Positions 24,847 through 34,854 of a stretch of 64,000 bases of DNA are shown piece after piece. The stretch's first letter is position 1; each line of letters begins with the position of its first letter. This DNA comes from Bacillus sp. FJAT-25509 (GTDB lineage: Bacteria; Bacillota; Bacilli; Bacillales; Bacillaceae_G): positions 82,724 to 146,723 of the forward strand of contig NZ_LJIZ01000007.1 of assembly GCF_001420605.1 (NCBI RefSeq), in the 5' to 3' direction. The position numbers were made by a program, and so were the translations under genes. The notes under the pieces were generated by a model. It was not told where the DNA came from. It did no database searches and worked only from the letters and a program-made list of their open reading frames with translations.

Positions 24847-25650
24847 CTATAATGGGGATTTTGTACCAATTACGACTGTGGCGTCCAATTCAATATTGTG
24901 TTTTAATTCAGCTATTAGTCCATATTCAGTAAAGATTTCAGCTGTTTGAGGAGCCTGATTTTTGCTCGTTTCTATTAATAAATGCCCGCCTGAAGCTAAC
25001 CAAATAGACGCATTTTCTGCCACTTTTCGATGAATATCATTTCCATCCATACCACCATCAAGTGCCACTTTCGGCTCATAAAGACGTGCCTCCTGTGGCA
25101 GCGACTTTATTGCCTCAGTTGGAACATATGGTGCGTTCGCCACTATAATATCAACATTCCCAAGTAAATGAGGTGGCAGTGGATTATAAAGGTCCCCTTC
25201 ATAAACAAGACCACCTAGTTTAGAAACATTGAACTTGGCACACTGAACTGCAGTAGGATCAATATCGACCGCATACAACGTAACGAACCCCACTGCCTTC
25301 GAAATCGCTACACCCACTGCACCAGAACCACAACAAAGATCGACCACTTTGACACCAGGTACAGATAAATCAATAGCATTTTTAGCAAGAAACTCTGTCC
25401 GACGTCGGGGAACAAAGACACCTGGGACCACTGCAATCCTATTGCCATAAAAATCCGCCCAACCTAGGATATATTCTAATGGTGAGCCAGTTACTCGAAG
25501 ATTTACCATTGTTAAAAGTTCTTCCAAAGTATCCGCTTCAGAAATGAGAAGCTGAGCCTCTTCTTCTGCAAAAACGCAACCGGCGTTTCGAAGTTGCTCG
25601 ATTATATAGTCACTACTAGAAATTTCATTTTGCTTTATAATAATTACCAC
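24847..25650 (-). CDS. Putative protein N5-glutamine methyltransferase (PrmC/HemK-like)
   Basis: 267 residues with an N-terminal helical domain and a Rossmann methyltransferase domain. Motif I is VVDLCCGSGAVGVA. The catalytic NPPY motif appears as NAPYVP, the variant of the paralogous putative glutamine methyltransferase group, so release factors may not be the substrate. SPLEYILGWADFYG precedes it as in PrmC. The start is uncertain: the GTG at 25650 overlaps the only ribosome-site-like GGGTGG, so initiation may be a few codons later. Converges with sspL. Confidence 0.8.
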   Translation of the reverse strand: MVIIIKQNEISSSDYIIEQLRNAGCVFAEEEAQLLISEADTLEELLTMVNLRVTGSPLEYILGWADFYGNRIAVVPGVFVPRRRTEFLAKNAIDLSVPGVKVVDLCCGSGAVGVAISKAVGFVTLYAVDIDPTAVQCAKFNVSKLGGLVYEGDLYNPLPPHLLGNVDIIVANAPYVPTEAIKSLPQEARLYEPKVALDGGMDGNDIHRKVAENASIWLASGGHLLIETSKNQAPQTAEIFTEYGLIAELKHNIELDATVVIGTKSPL

Positions 25651-25823
25651 CCAATCTTTATAAAGTTTATTATTGGGAGTTCGTTATATAATCTAAAATA
25701 CCTTCTTCAACTTGGATACTAGTAGTTGGAGATGGTCCTTGCTACGCGGTCTGTAAATATTTATTAAAAAAAAACAGAATAACTCTCTATAGAGATCAAT
25801 TCGTTTTTTAAACACTTATTAGT

Positions 25824-26250
25824 TTAAGACATACTTGCCAGATGTTCCCCAAGACGATCCATTGTCTGTTCAGCACCTGAACGGCATATGTTTTTACCTT
25901 ATCAAATACAGTAACATCTTATTCAAATCGTGAACTATATGTAAGTTTAGTCTTACCATCAAGCTCTTCAAAGATTGCTGTCGCTAGAAAATGAGAAAAC
26001 ACATCATGTTTGAAGACGATTCTCTCCAGTTGAACGACTTCGACTATGATATTAGTGTTTGGAAAATCAACGCCATCAGGACTGTTCATGATAAACTCCC
26101 ATATACCTCCAGGTTTCATCTCAAACTTTTTAAAAGTCTACGTAAATCCATTAGGTCTCCACCACTTTGATAAGTGCTCCTCATTCGTCCAAGCTTCAAA
26201 CACAAGCTCACGTGGAGCATCTAGTACCGAGGCCAATTTAAGAAATTAAA
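25824..26250 (-). pseudogene. Decayed SRPBCC/AHSA1-domain gene
   Basis: Three blocks of an AHSA1-like protein can be read. The first, with [20 protein letters not shown], ends at an in-frame TAG. The second, MKPGGIWEFIMNSPDGVDFP, continues the same frame and ends at a second stop after TYSSRFE. A frameshift then precedes the conserved ending GAEQTMDRLGEHLASMS. No start codon is left: a stop lies just upstream of the first block. The gene is therefore broken by two stops, one frameshift and N-terminal loss. A weak hairpin at 25768-25814 follows. It may be the former cargo of a neighbouring unit. Confidence 0.85.
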
Positions 26251-26251
26251 T

Positions 26252-27490
26252 TCAACTTAAAATTCGTATATATTTTTCTTCTAATTCATCACTCAAAAAA
26301 TCTCGATAATGCCAGATTGCTAATAAACATTTTTGGAATCTCCCATGACTCTCCGAATTTTTGACCTTTAACGCTACGTTTAATATTTCATCAAGACCTT
26401 CGTTTATTTTATCTTCTTCACATTTTAACAATCCTAGTGCATAACAGTAATCTAAATAAAGATGCTGTTTAAATAGATCAGTTGAGTTGCCCATTTCAAC
26501 GATTTGATCTTCATACTTTTCAATAAAGTTTTCAGCATCTTCTAGTCTACCTAACTTAACATAGCTTTCTATAATTCTTGGAATTCCTACATAAAAGTCA
26601 TCTCGATTTAAAAGCCAATTAATATATGAATCAACAACATGTAGATTGCCAAAATCTATGTGCGCGACAAATCGGTTTCCAACAGCAATATCCGCATAAT
26701 ACGTATTAATTTTTTCATATTTTTCAATTAGGTTTAAAATATCATCCAAATTGCCACCTAATCTTGTTAGTGCAAATGCCTGATACATTAATGCTCGTCC
26801 TATATGCTCTTTAATTTTAGCCATTCTTTCTAATCGTTTAGCATAATGTAAAACCTCATCCCAATTTTTTAACATATAGTAAGTAGCTGTAATCCATAAG
26901 ATTGTTAATTCCTGAAACTTAGGCGGCATATAGGAAATGTACTCAATAATTCGAACTAAAACTAAACTTCCCTCACTCGTTAGACGAGTCATATAAAATT
27001 TTCGGAAATAACTAATTGCTACTTCTTCAGTTCCTGAATTGGGCATGTGCTCAATGATTATTTCGTACAAAGGTAGTGCTTCTTTTTCCTTTCCTTCTAA
27101 AAACAACTGCTCTGCAATATGGAATAAATTTTGAAAGTATTTAGAACGGATTGCTTTTGATTTTTCCTCAATCATTACTGATAAAATAAAGTTTAATTCC
27201 GTCTTAAAACCATTCTTGGCACATTCATAGATAAAGGCATCACTTCTCCTTTTATCTAATAAATTTCTCTCATTAAAACATAGTTTCGCATATCCTTTGT
27301 AAAAGAATCCTTTAGGTAGTTGAAAAGCCTCAGTTATTGCATCCAAGTAATGCAATGATAGTGGTTTTTTATTATTAAAGATTCTACTCATATCGCTATA
27401 ATGGATATCTGCTTTTCTTGCTAACTCTTTAAGATTCCATTTATTTACCTTCATCAGCTTGTTAAACTCGTAAAGTAGAAAATCATTCAT
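26252..27490 (-). CDS. HTH-TPR regulator, RRNPP/AimR-like peptide-receptor type
   Basis: 412 residues. The N-terminal XRE-type helix-turn-helix is at about 15-60 (LKELARKADIHYSDMSRIFNNKK). The rest is helical and fits tandem TPR-like repeats (AEQLFLEGKEKEALPLYEII, LERMAKIKEHIGRALMYQA, VKLGRLEDAENFIEKYED). Size and layout match cytoplasmic receptors for imported peptides such as NprR, PlcR and AimR. GGTGGGG ribosome site. No short secreted pro-peptide gene is apparent on either side. It could regulate the 600-bp upstream region or distant genes; its ligand is unknown. Confidence 0.75.
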   Translation of the reverse strand: MNDFLLYEFNKLMKVNKWNLKELARKADIHYSDMSRIFNNKKPLSLHYLDAITEAFQLPKGFFYKGYAKLCFNERNLLDKRRSDAFIYECAKNGFKTELNFILSVMIEEKSKAIRSKYFQNLFHIAEQLFLEGKEKEALPLYEIIIEHMPNSGTEEVAISYFRKFYMTRLTSEGSLVLVRIIEYISYMPPKFQELTILWITATYYMLKNWDEVLHYAKRLERMAKIKEHIGRALMYQAFALTRLGGNLDDILNLIEKYEKINTYYADIAVGNRFVAHIDFGNLHVVDSYINWLLNRDDFYVGIPRIIESYVKLGRLEDAENFIEKYEDQIVEMGNSTDLFKQHLYLDYCYALGLLKCEEDKINEGLDEILNVALKVKNSESHGRFQKCLLAIWHYRDFLSDELEEKYIRILS

Positions 27491-28109
27491 GTTGCACCCC
27501 CACCTAATTTTTAAAATTTCTCTCTATATGAAAAGCAAAAATGCCATAAACCACTTTATCTATGGCTTACAGCATCTAATTATTGTTAACTGGAATGAAA
27601 TATATTGAAGTACTAAGATGCTGTCTAACTACACGAGGTTATGATTTTGTAGTTTATCTTTAAAATGATTGTCTCTTTGTTCAGTTCAAATTATGAATTG
27701 AACCCAGTTATTATTATCATGCAATTTTAAATACCGAAAATAAACTTAAAAATATTATTATAGAATACAAATTATGTGCATCTTTATTTTTGATTTGGCT
27801 ATAAAACAATCACTTTTAATCTATATACCATTATTCAAAAATTTCAGAAAACAAAACCGATTCCTACCTTATTATTGTATACACTATATTTTAGTTACTT
27901 ATATTTATCTTGTAAAACGCGTTTTTGTTTATTACCTATTAAGGAATACTTAATTACACACTTCTTAATAAAATATATCGAAATAACAAATTCTCTTTTA
28001 GGCCAATGGTCAATATTTCCAGTACTAAAATACTATTTAATAATTTAATATATTTAAAAACATACAGTATAATTATTCATACTTCGACACCGCTTAAAGG
28101 AGGTACAAA
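27491..28109. other. Gene-free interval (about 620 bp)
   Basis: Very AT-rich divergent region between the HTH-TPR gene and a LysR gene. I see no ORF with a ribosome site and no pheromone-like peptide. A TATAAT (28068-28073) precedes the LysR gene. The LysR-type dyads found in the catabolic cluster are absent here. Confidence 0.6.
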
Positions 28110-28997
28110 ATGAATATCGAGCATTTAAAATATATAGTAGAAATATCGAAAGAGGAATCTATTACAAAAGCAGCTAAAAACTTACATATATCTGCCTCAG
28201 CTGTTAGCCAAGCTTTGAAGGAATTAGAAAAGAAATTAGATTTAAAACTATTCTTCCGCTTAAAGATGAAAACAGTACCTACCGAAGCTGGAAAAGAAGT
28301 CATTAAACAGGCACAAAAAGTCTTAGATGAATTTGAAGTTTTAGAGGATAAGATTTCAATTCAAAAGAATGCTCTTCAAACTCAAATAAAAATTGCAACT
28401 GTTCCCGGATTAATATATATGATTAATGACTCAATCATAAACTTCAAAAAAGATTTTCCAATGATTGATGTGCAAGTTTATGAATATGATCCTGCACAGA
28501 TTCTAGACCTAATTCCAACTGTTCAACCTGATATTGCTTTTTTATTTTCAAATGAAAAAAGACTAAATGAAAACAAAGATTTACGATACGAACTGATGAC
28601 TACAACAAAATACTGCGTACTCGTCGGTGACAAATCTCCCTTAAATAAGCTTCAAGAAGTTACGCCAGAAGACTTGATTCAGGAAAATTTTGTTCTATAT
28701 AACAGTAATTCTTTAATAGAACACAGTCGCAATATTTTTGACAATATGAAAATCTTATTCGTTACAAATAATACCGATAGTATTAGAGATGCCGTAAAAA
28801 AAAATTTAGGGATTACACTGGTCCGTGATCTAACGTTTAAAAACCATCCTGATACTTTATTAGGAAAAATTAAGACCATTCCTTTAAAAACTCCAACTTT
28901 TATAAGTGATGAATTCTGGTCTGTTTCTCTTGCAAGCAAGCCCCTTACTCAAGTTTCAAAAAACTTTATCAAATATATGCAAGCTAATATAGAGTGA
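28110..28997 (+). CDS. LysR-family regulator (orphan)
   Basis: 295 residues. HTH at about 3-60 (AAKNLHISASAVSQALKELE) and an effector domain with MKILFVTNNTDSIRDAV, which parallels MKILFTTNNMAGLLQAV in the LysR at 5772. They belong to the same subfamily but are clearly diverged. Perfect AAAGGAGG ribosome site. No metabolic operon is adjacent: the HTH-TPR gene is divergent and a small unrelated gene follows. Target genes are therefore unknown. Confidence 0.9.
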   Translation: MNIEHLKYIVEISKEESITKAAKNLHISASAVSQALKELEKKLDLKLFFRLKMKTVPTEAGKEVIKQAQKVLDEFEVLEDKISIQKNALQTQIKIATVPGLIYMINDSIINFKKDFPMIDVQVYEYDPAQILDLIPTVQPDIAFLFSNEKRLNENKDLRYELMTTTKYCVLVGDKSPLNKLQEVTPEDLIQENFVLYNSNSLIEHSRNIFDNMKILFVTNNTDSIRDAVKKNLGITLVRDLTFKNHPDTLLGKIKTIPLKTPTFISDEFWSVSLASKPLTQVSKNFIKYMQANIE

Positions 28998-29008
28998 AAA
29001 CTAACTAG

Positions 29009-29036
29009 ACCAAATCTTTGAGGGATTTGGTTTTTT
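29009..29036 (+). terminator. Terminator of the orphan lysR
   Basis: ACCAAATC pairs with GATTTGGT around a short loop, then TTTTT. Confidence 0.85.
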
Positions 29037-29251
29037 ACTATCTAAATAGTCCTCTTTCTGTCGATATTTACATTATATTGAAGGTTGATTTGATTTGAAG
29101 TTTGAAAAAAACTATAAATTTTAAATTTTCCTAAACTGAAGGGTTCCTCCCGAAAAAGCTAACCTAAACATAATTTGCCTTACCGCCATGGAATAAGGCA
29201 CCATTCCTTTTCCAATCAAATATACTTATTTGAAAGGAGTGAGTGATCAAA

Positions 29252-29476
29252 ATGCCTTGGAGTCAAAAAATAAGATATTTAGTAGGTCAACCAGTAGGAG
29301 TTTCTTTAACAAATGGGCAAGGTACATCAGGAGTATTGTGTGGTGTATCTGGTTCAAAGGTTCTAATTATTGAATATATGTATCAATCACAATTTGCTCT
29401 AAAACAGTACGATTTCAATATGATTCAAGATATTAATGGATTTCCACCTTGTCAAAGCCAGCATCCGGTTTATTAA
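29252..29476 (+). CDS. Small beta-rich protein (74 aa), unknown
   Basis: MPWSQKIRYLVGQPVGVSL opens the protein, followed by NGQGTSGVLCGV and QYDFNMIQDINGFPPC. The alternating pattern (VGQPVGVSLTNG, TSGVLCGV, KVLIIEYMY) looks like a small beta-barrel of Sm or SH3 type. Similar short proteins occur in Bacillus, but I do not know a function. Start is either the ATG at 29252 (GGAG 12 bases upstream) or GTG at 29243 (three bases from it). The 200-bp upstream region contains a GCCTTA/TAAGGC inverted repeat. Confidence 0.65.
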   Translation: MPWSQKIRYLVGQPVGVSLTNGQGTSGVLCGVSGSKVLIIEYMYQSQFALKQYDFNMIQDINGFPPCQSQHPVY

Positions 29477-29540
29477 ATAGTTCTCTATCCTTAATTTCAA
29501 CTTCCATGTACCATATTATGAATAGTAATCAAAACTATTA

Positions 29541-29566
29541 AAACCTGCATAAGTGTGTAGGTTTTT
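29541..29566 (+). terminator. Terminator of the 74-aa gene
   Basis: AAACCTGCA pairs with TGTAGGTTT (one G-T pair), then TT. Confidence 0.7.
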
Positions 29567-29680
29567 CATATTTAAATTGGAATGGACATTTAATTGTTTC
29601 TTACAAAAGAATCTACTTTTACGTATTATCTATTTCTTTTATGTAAAAATATAGTAAGAATAAAATTAAAGGTGAAGGTA

Positions 29681-30394
29681 ATGATTGGAACAATTGACGT
29701 CATAGTTCGAACTCTTTCAGCATTTGTTTTACTTATTTGTATTACTCACATACTAGGAAAACAAACCATTTCAAAGATGACTTATCACGATTATATTACT
29801 TCTATTACAATAGGTTCTATTGCAGGTAATTTAGCGTTTAATACTTCAATAAGATTCAGTAACTATCTAACTGCATTAATCATTCTTTGCACGTTTTTAT
29901 TCCTTGCTACTTTGGTTTCATTAAAGAATAAAAAAGCTAGAGCAATATTTAATGGAGAGCCTACTGTTGTTATACAAGATGGTAAAATTCTTGAAAAAAA
30001 CATAGAAAAATTAAGAATTTCAATGGATTCATTCAATCAAGCACTGAGAAGGAGAGATATCTTTGATATAGATGAGGTAGAATTCGCTATTTTTGAACCT
30101 GATGGACATTTATCTATATTAAAGAAACCATTATATCGTTTTGTAACTAGAAAAGATTTGGGAATATCTAGTCCTTCGCAGTCAAATTTCCCTATTGAAC
30201 TCATTATGGATGGTCAAATGGTTGATAAAAACATCACTCAAAACCACTTAACAAAAGATTGGATCGTTACTGAAATTGAGCGACGAGGTTTGAAATTGGC
30301 TGATGTTTCATATTGTGTTCGTGGAACAAATGGTCAATTGTATTTTGATTTGTACAAAGATCAGATTAAATCGCCTGTTGATATAGAGGAATGA
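29681..30394 (+). CDS. DUF421 membrane protein (YetF/YrbG family)
   Basis: 237 residues. Three N-terminal membrane helices include the family motif RTLSAFVLLICITHILGKQTISKMT and FDYIxxITIGSIAG-like residues (YHDYITSITIGSIAGN). The soluble part has two YetF-type domains with LRISMDSFNQALRRRDIFDIDEVEFAIFE. YetF-like proteins are found in spore-formers, where some influence germination or stress, but biochemical function is unknown. The ATG at 29681 follows AAAGGTGAAGG. The longer frame starts in non-conserved residues. Confidence 0.87.
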   Translation: MIGTIDVIVRTLSAFVLLICITHILGKQTISKMTYHDYITSITIGSIAGNLAFNTSIRFSNYLTALIILCTFLFLATLVSLKNKKARAIFNGEPTVVIQDGKILEKNIEKLRISMDSFNQALRRRDIFDIDEVEFAIFEPDGHLSILKKPLYRFVTRKDLGISSPSQSNFPIELIMDGQMVDKNITQNHLTKDWIVTEIERRGLKLADVSYCVRGTNGQLYFDLYKDQIKSPVDIEE

Positions 30395-30401
30395 ATAAAA
30401 G

Positions 30402-30433
30402 AATCGGTAACCTCACTTGAGATTACCGATTTT
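30402..30433. terminator. Bidirectional terminator (YetF / subtilase)
   Basis: AATCGGTAACCTC pairs with GAGATTACCGATT (one mismatch) around ACTT; T-rich on both sides of convergent genes. Confidence 0.8.
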
Positions 30434-30448
30434 CTGTAATTTTATAGA

Positions 30449-33400
30449 TTAATTTAGACCAAGTGCTTCTAACACATCATCTAATGTTTTACCTTTATAT
30501 TTCTTAACTGGTTTTGGCGAATTATCATTCCAAGGATTTTGCATCATGTAGTTATTAATGACATATTGCATATCTTTTGCATCCACAACGCCATCATAGT
30601 TAATGTCAGCAGCACGCTTATTTGTATCCCAGTATGTTTGAATGTACAGCGCATCATTTACGTCAATGACATTATCTTTATTGACATCTCCACCAGGGAT
30701 ATAGTCATATTGAACTGGTTTTGATCCTGCTGTTACTTTTCCGTCTTCTTTTATCCCTACTGTAAAATCTTTTGAGAGCGTAAAGTGACCTGGTACATCA
30801 ATTTTCAAATTAAAATTATCTTCTGTTATCGGCAACCTTGTTCTAATTGACCACGGATTTGTTGAAGAATAACCAAATTGATCCGTTACACCATATTCTT
30901 TACCTTTTGAATCTTTCACACTAATTTTTGTACCTGTTTTACTATAGTCAAGTTGTTTCATTTCTGGCTCTAAACCACCAAACTTCATTAATCCTTCTGC
31001 TTCAATGCCTGATCTCATAAGTGAATAAGTAGGTGTGATATAGAAATACGGTTGAATTCCTTGAGTCGTTACTGTACTGTTATCCACATTTGTATAAACA
31101 GCGCTAAAGAATCTTGAACCGGTTGTACTTTTGAAGCTCATTGGTCCTTTGTAGTAGACGTCTTTTGCTTTGAATGTTGCGTCTACTAGGGATACATCGC
31201 CAGCAATTCCTTTATTCGCAAGGTCTCCAGTTGCAGTTGCAGTAATCGTCATTTTAGTGTTCCCACCCTCAGAAGGGGTAGTCGTATATTGAACATCTAG
31301 CTTGCCTTTAAAAGCCATATTTGGTTGTACATTTACTACATCAAGGAACGTGCTTGGATATACGAAACTGAATTCAGCTTTCTTCAAGTTTGTTTTCACA
31401 TTTTTTGTTGAGAATGTTAAAGTTGTTGATTCCCCCATGTTTATGCGTTTCTTATCAGAAATTGCAGTTGTATAAGAAGTACCTTTTCTAACAAAATAAG
31501 CATCAATGAAACTGCCATAATTTCTTACACTTGATTTACTATAATCTGAGAAATCGTATTCTGTAATTGGATTTACAATTGGACCAGAAGTAGCTAAAGG
31601 TATTTGTGCATTGAAATTTCCTTTTGAGTCTAATGGAATACTGATTTCTGATGAATTAGAAGGATTATAATACGTAAAAGTATTATCTCCTTGTGAAGCA
31701 GAAATGCCCCCTGCCTTCATCTCATCGATATCTTTATCAAATACATTTCCTGATACAGTAACCTTAGTGTCAGTTGGGATAGTAGTTTCATAAATGCCCC
31801 CTGCTGTCATATTGTCCATCGTTACCTTTGGTTCTCTCTCTCCATAGTAAACCGGTGCATCTGATGTGAACTTTTCTCCTTTATCGTTTGTACCAACCAT
31901 ACGAATTTTATATAATCCAGGATCTGTCTGTTTTGAATCATACGTAATTGGATTATCCGGATTGCCAGTTAATGGATAATATCTACCTTCATTTAAAACT
32001 CCTCGGAAATAATATTCCGTATTCTCGTCTGCTCCCATTCCATCAGCTGAGCCCAAGAATCCGATTTCTTTATCTGTTTCTGGGTCCACAAGGAAGAAAT
32101 CAAAGTAACGCATATGTGAATTCAGTTTAAAGTTTACTCCAATTGACCATCTCGTGTAGTTACTTCCTGCTTCATATGCAATTGTATAAGCTGATGGATT
32201 ACCAGTTACATAGGCTATCCCTTCTTTTACCGTGTGAATCGCAAACGGGATTTTATATGTTTCATTTGAATCCTTCTGGTTTGTATAGACTACATATCCT
32301 TCATAAGTTCCGAGTTTTGCAGATTTCGGAACATTGATCGTAGCGTTCATATTCGCACTGCTGTATTTTTTTACTTTGATAGAAGATTTTACATCTAGTG
32401 TAACACCATTTTCAGCAGCATCTTGATTTGCTCTAGAGTCGTCTGTAAAGCGAGCATCTAATGTCTGGAACTGAACCTTTACGTCATATGTTTTATCTAC
32501 AGAAGATTTATTAAATAAAGTGATTGAACATTGATCTGTCAAGTCTTTACCATCAACAGCTTGTTCACCAAAACTTAACGCTCCAGTAATGTTTTTTATT
32601 TGTTTAATGCCCTTACTTGCTAGAGTGGTTCCACCGGTATTCGTTGCATTATCTTTAACCGTTGAAGTAGTGTCTTTAACTTGGATCTCCGTCTGTGCAT
32701 GAACAGCTTTATAAGGGTTTACACGCCCAGCGCCAACTTCATAAACACTGTATTTATCAGATAAGGGATCCGCTGTATTCATAAGTGTTGCTTTAATATC
32801 TGAAGTATCCATATCAGGATGAGCTTGCTTGATTAAAGCGGCTACCCCTACAACGTTTGGCGTTGCCATCGATGTCCCAGATAAGCGATCGTATGCATAA
32901 TTATAGTTTCCGATTTGATCCGCTCCGTGCATATAGGAAGGAACAGTAGAAAATACTGATACTCCTGGTGCAATTACTTCAGGTTTAATATCGTATAATA
33001 CACGTGATGGACCGCGTGAACTAAACGGCGCTAATTTATCACCTGTTGTCACTAATTGTTTCATATTACTAAAAGTAAAGTCTATCGATGCACCTGGTAC
33101 TGCTCCTGTTCCAAATGTAGGCAATTTAGTTGCTAAAGCTTTTCCTTGTGCGTTACTTAGTAAAAATGTTGGTATATAGTTAAAACCTTCTCCAAGATAT
33201 ACATCACCATTTGGAACGGGCGTGTCGTATAAAACAACAGCTTTTGCACCATGTGCCTTAGCAGTCGCTATGATTTGTGCCATTGGGTAGCTTCCTCGTT
33301 GTGCCAGTACAACTTTTCCTTTTACATCAATTGGAACAGTAGCTTTATCATCCTTCCAATAACTAACTTCACCGCCATAATCGACATTTACCATTTGCAG

Positions 33401-34726
33401 AGTTTGGCCATCAAAGTCTGCAACGTTATCCGTTAAGCCTTGTGCAGCTAGTTTTAAATCAGCAGGTAGATCTCCTGTTGCCGCATGGAATGCTCCTGTA
33501 TAGGATGGAATTGTAATAGATGTATCACTTGCTCCTACTGTAATAGCTAATGGTGAATTACCAGGAGCCCCAAGAGAATACATTGAATCCCCAGAATTTC
33601 CTGCTGCGACAATCGCAGTTACACCTGCAAGAACAGCATTGTTAACCGCAATTGTTGTAGGATATAATGGATCATTGTAATTTGCGCCAAGAGACATATT
33701 AATAACGTCCATACCATCTGCAACTGCTTTATCGAGTCCTGCAAGAATAGCTGATGTATAGCCGGATCCATATGGCCCTAAAACACGATAAGAATAAATA
33801 TCAGCATCTGGTGCAACACCTGTTACTGCAAGATCCCCATCGTTTTTCCCTTGTCCAGCAATAATACCAGCTACATGCGTTCCGTGCTCAGTATAGTAAG
33901 CTTCTCCGTTTGTGGCTAACTCAGCTTGTCCAGACTTCTTCCAATCTGCGTAAGTTGTTTCCATCGGATCATTATCATTATCAACGAAATCATAACCACC
34001 TTTAAAAGCACCTTTTAAATCTGGATGGTTATAATCAATACCAGTATCAAGAATACCAACTTTTACGCCTTTACCTGTAAAGCCTTCTTCATGAAGCTTT
34101 TCTACTCCAGGAAATGTAACCATCGTATGAGTTGTAGCTTGTTTTCCTGATGTAGCTTTTTCACTGATTGACGGTGGCTCTACTTGTACTTGTAAATCAC
34201 TATAGACTGCTTTTACTGAATTTGATTTAAGAAGCGATTTAATTTTGTTTGCAGGGAGCGTCATAGAAACCCCATTAAATGCTTTTTTATATGAACGTTT
34301 AATTGAATATGGATTTTTCTTAGCTTTTAATTCACTACTAAAAATTGTTTTTAAATCTTTTTGGAAAGTTTCGTGCGAAGCGTCCACTTTTGCTTGTGCA
34401 TCTTTTGCAGTTAGTGAATCACCATCTGCTTCTGCTTCTAAAACAGCAGTTTGCTGAGGCTTGTCCTTAAATTCGACAATGACAGACGTAACCTTGTCGC
34501 TTGTTTGATCGACTTCAGGTGAAACCAGAAGCCCTGCTTTGTCACTTAGCTTCAATTGTTTAATTGCCTCACGCTGCTGAGGTGTTAGACTTGCTAATAC
34601 TTGATCAATCTTTGAAGTTGCTTGTGCATGAACCTGATGTGAAAATGAAACCGGTGTTAATGTAGTGCCTATAAGTCCTGTTGTTAATGCTAGTGTTGTA
34701 ACATTTTTAAACATTTTCTTTTTCAT
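30449..34726 (-). CDS. Secreted subtilisin-family (S8) serine protease, Vpr-like, with C-terminal dockerin domain
   Basis: 1425 residues. Signal peptide (1 to about 35, cleavage near VHAQA), an I9 propeptide region (about 75-180), then an S8 domain with Asp227 (ILDTGID), His281 (HGTHVAG), oxyanion Asn377 (AAGNSG) and Ser619 (GTSMATP). A protease-associated insert spans about 440-550. It is followed by Fn3/Ig-like modules and, near the end, a dockerin type I pair of calcium loops: DVNKDNVIDVNDA and DINYDGVVDAKDM. It hydrolyses proteins outside the cell. The dockerin pair would bind a cohesin if one exists. AAGG ribosome site; shared terminator downstream. No regulator or partner is adjacent. 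Confidence 0.93.
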   Translation of the reverse strand: MKKKMFKNVTTLALTTGLIGTTLTPVSFSHQVHAQATSKIDQVLASLTPQQREAIKQLKLSDKAGLLVSPEVDQTSDKVTSVIVEFKDKPQQTAVLEAEADGDSLTAKDAQAKVDASHETFQKDLKTIFSSELKAKKNPYSIKRSYKKAFNGVSMTLPANKIKSLLKSNSVKAVYSDLQVQVEPPSISEKATSGKQATTHTMVTFPGVEKLHEEGFTGKGVKVGILDTGIDYNHPDLKGAFKGGYDFVDNDNDPMETTYADWKKSGQAELATNGEAYYTEHGTHVAGIIAGQGKNDGDLAVTGVAPDADIYSYRVLGPYGSGYTSAILAGLDKAVADGMDVINMSLGANYNDPLYPTTIAVNNAVLAGVTAIVAAGNSGDSMYSLGAPGNSPLAITVGASDTSITIPSYTGAFHAATGDLPADLKLAAQGLTDNVADFDGQTLQMVNVDYGGEVSYWKDDKATVPIDVKGKVVLAQRGSYPMAQIIATAKAHGAKAVVLYDTPVPNGDVYLGEGFNYIPTFLLSNAQGKALATKLPTFGTGAVPGASIDFTFSNMKQLVTTGDKLAPFSSRGPSRVLYDIKPEVIAPGVSVFSTVPSYMHGADQIGNYNYAYDRLSGTSMATPNVVGVAALIKQAHPDMDTSDIKATLMNTADPLSDKYSVYEVGAGRVNPYKAVHAQTEIQVKDTTSTVKDNATNTGGTTLASKGIKQIKNITGALSFGEQAVDGKDLTDQCSITLFNKSSVDKTYDVKVQFQTLDARFTDDSRANQDAAENGVTLDVKSSIKVKKYSSANMNATINVPKSAKLGTYEGYVVYTNQKDSNETYKIPFAIHTVKEGIAYVTGNPSAYTIAYEAGSNYTRWSIGVNFKLNSHMRYFDFFLVDPETDKEIGFLGSADGMGADENTEYYFRGVLNEGRYYPLTGNPDNPITYDSKQTDPGLYKIRMVGTNDKGEKFTSDAPVYYGEREPKVTMDNMTAGGIYETTIPTDTKVTVSGNVFDKDIDEMKAGGISASQGDNTFTYYNPSNSSEISIPLDSKGNFNAQIPLATSGPIVNPITEYDFSDYSKSSVRNYGSFIDAYFVRKGTSYTTAISDKKRINMGESTTLTFSTKNVKTNLKKAEFSFVYPSTFLDVVNVQPNMAFKGKLDVQYTTTPSEGGNTKMTITATATGDLANKGIAGDVSLVDATFKAKDVYYKGPMSFKSTTGSRFFSAVYTNVDNSTVTTQGIQPYFYITPTYSLMRSGIEAEGLMKFGGLEPEMKQLDYSKTGTKISVKDSKGKEYGVTDQFGYSSTNPWSIRTRLPITEDNFNLKIDVPGHFTLSKDFTVGIKEDGKVTAGSKPVQYDYIPGGDVNKDNVIDVNDALYIQTYWDTNKRAADINYDGVVDAKDMQYVINNYMMQNPWNDNSPKPVKKYKGKTLDDVLEALGLN

Positions 34727-34854
34727 CTACTAACCTTCTTCCTTTTCTTAAGATAGATTCATTATATTGAGAGTTGGCACGATTGGCATTTTGCAAAATT
34801 CATTCAATTCAAACTTTTTTTCGTGATTTTCTGCTGTTTAATGAAAAATCATGT

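Noticed and set aside
28009..28073. Possible seventh copy of the LysR promoter element upstream of the orphan lysR
   Set aside because: A TATAAT is present, but the sequences at the fixed dyad positions do not form ATTAGT-N3-ACTAAT or ATTAAA-N3-TTTAAT.
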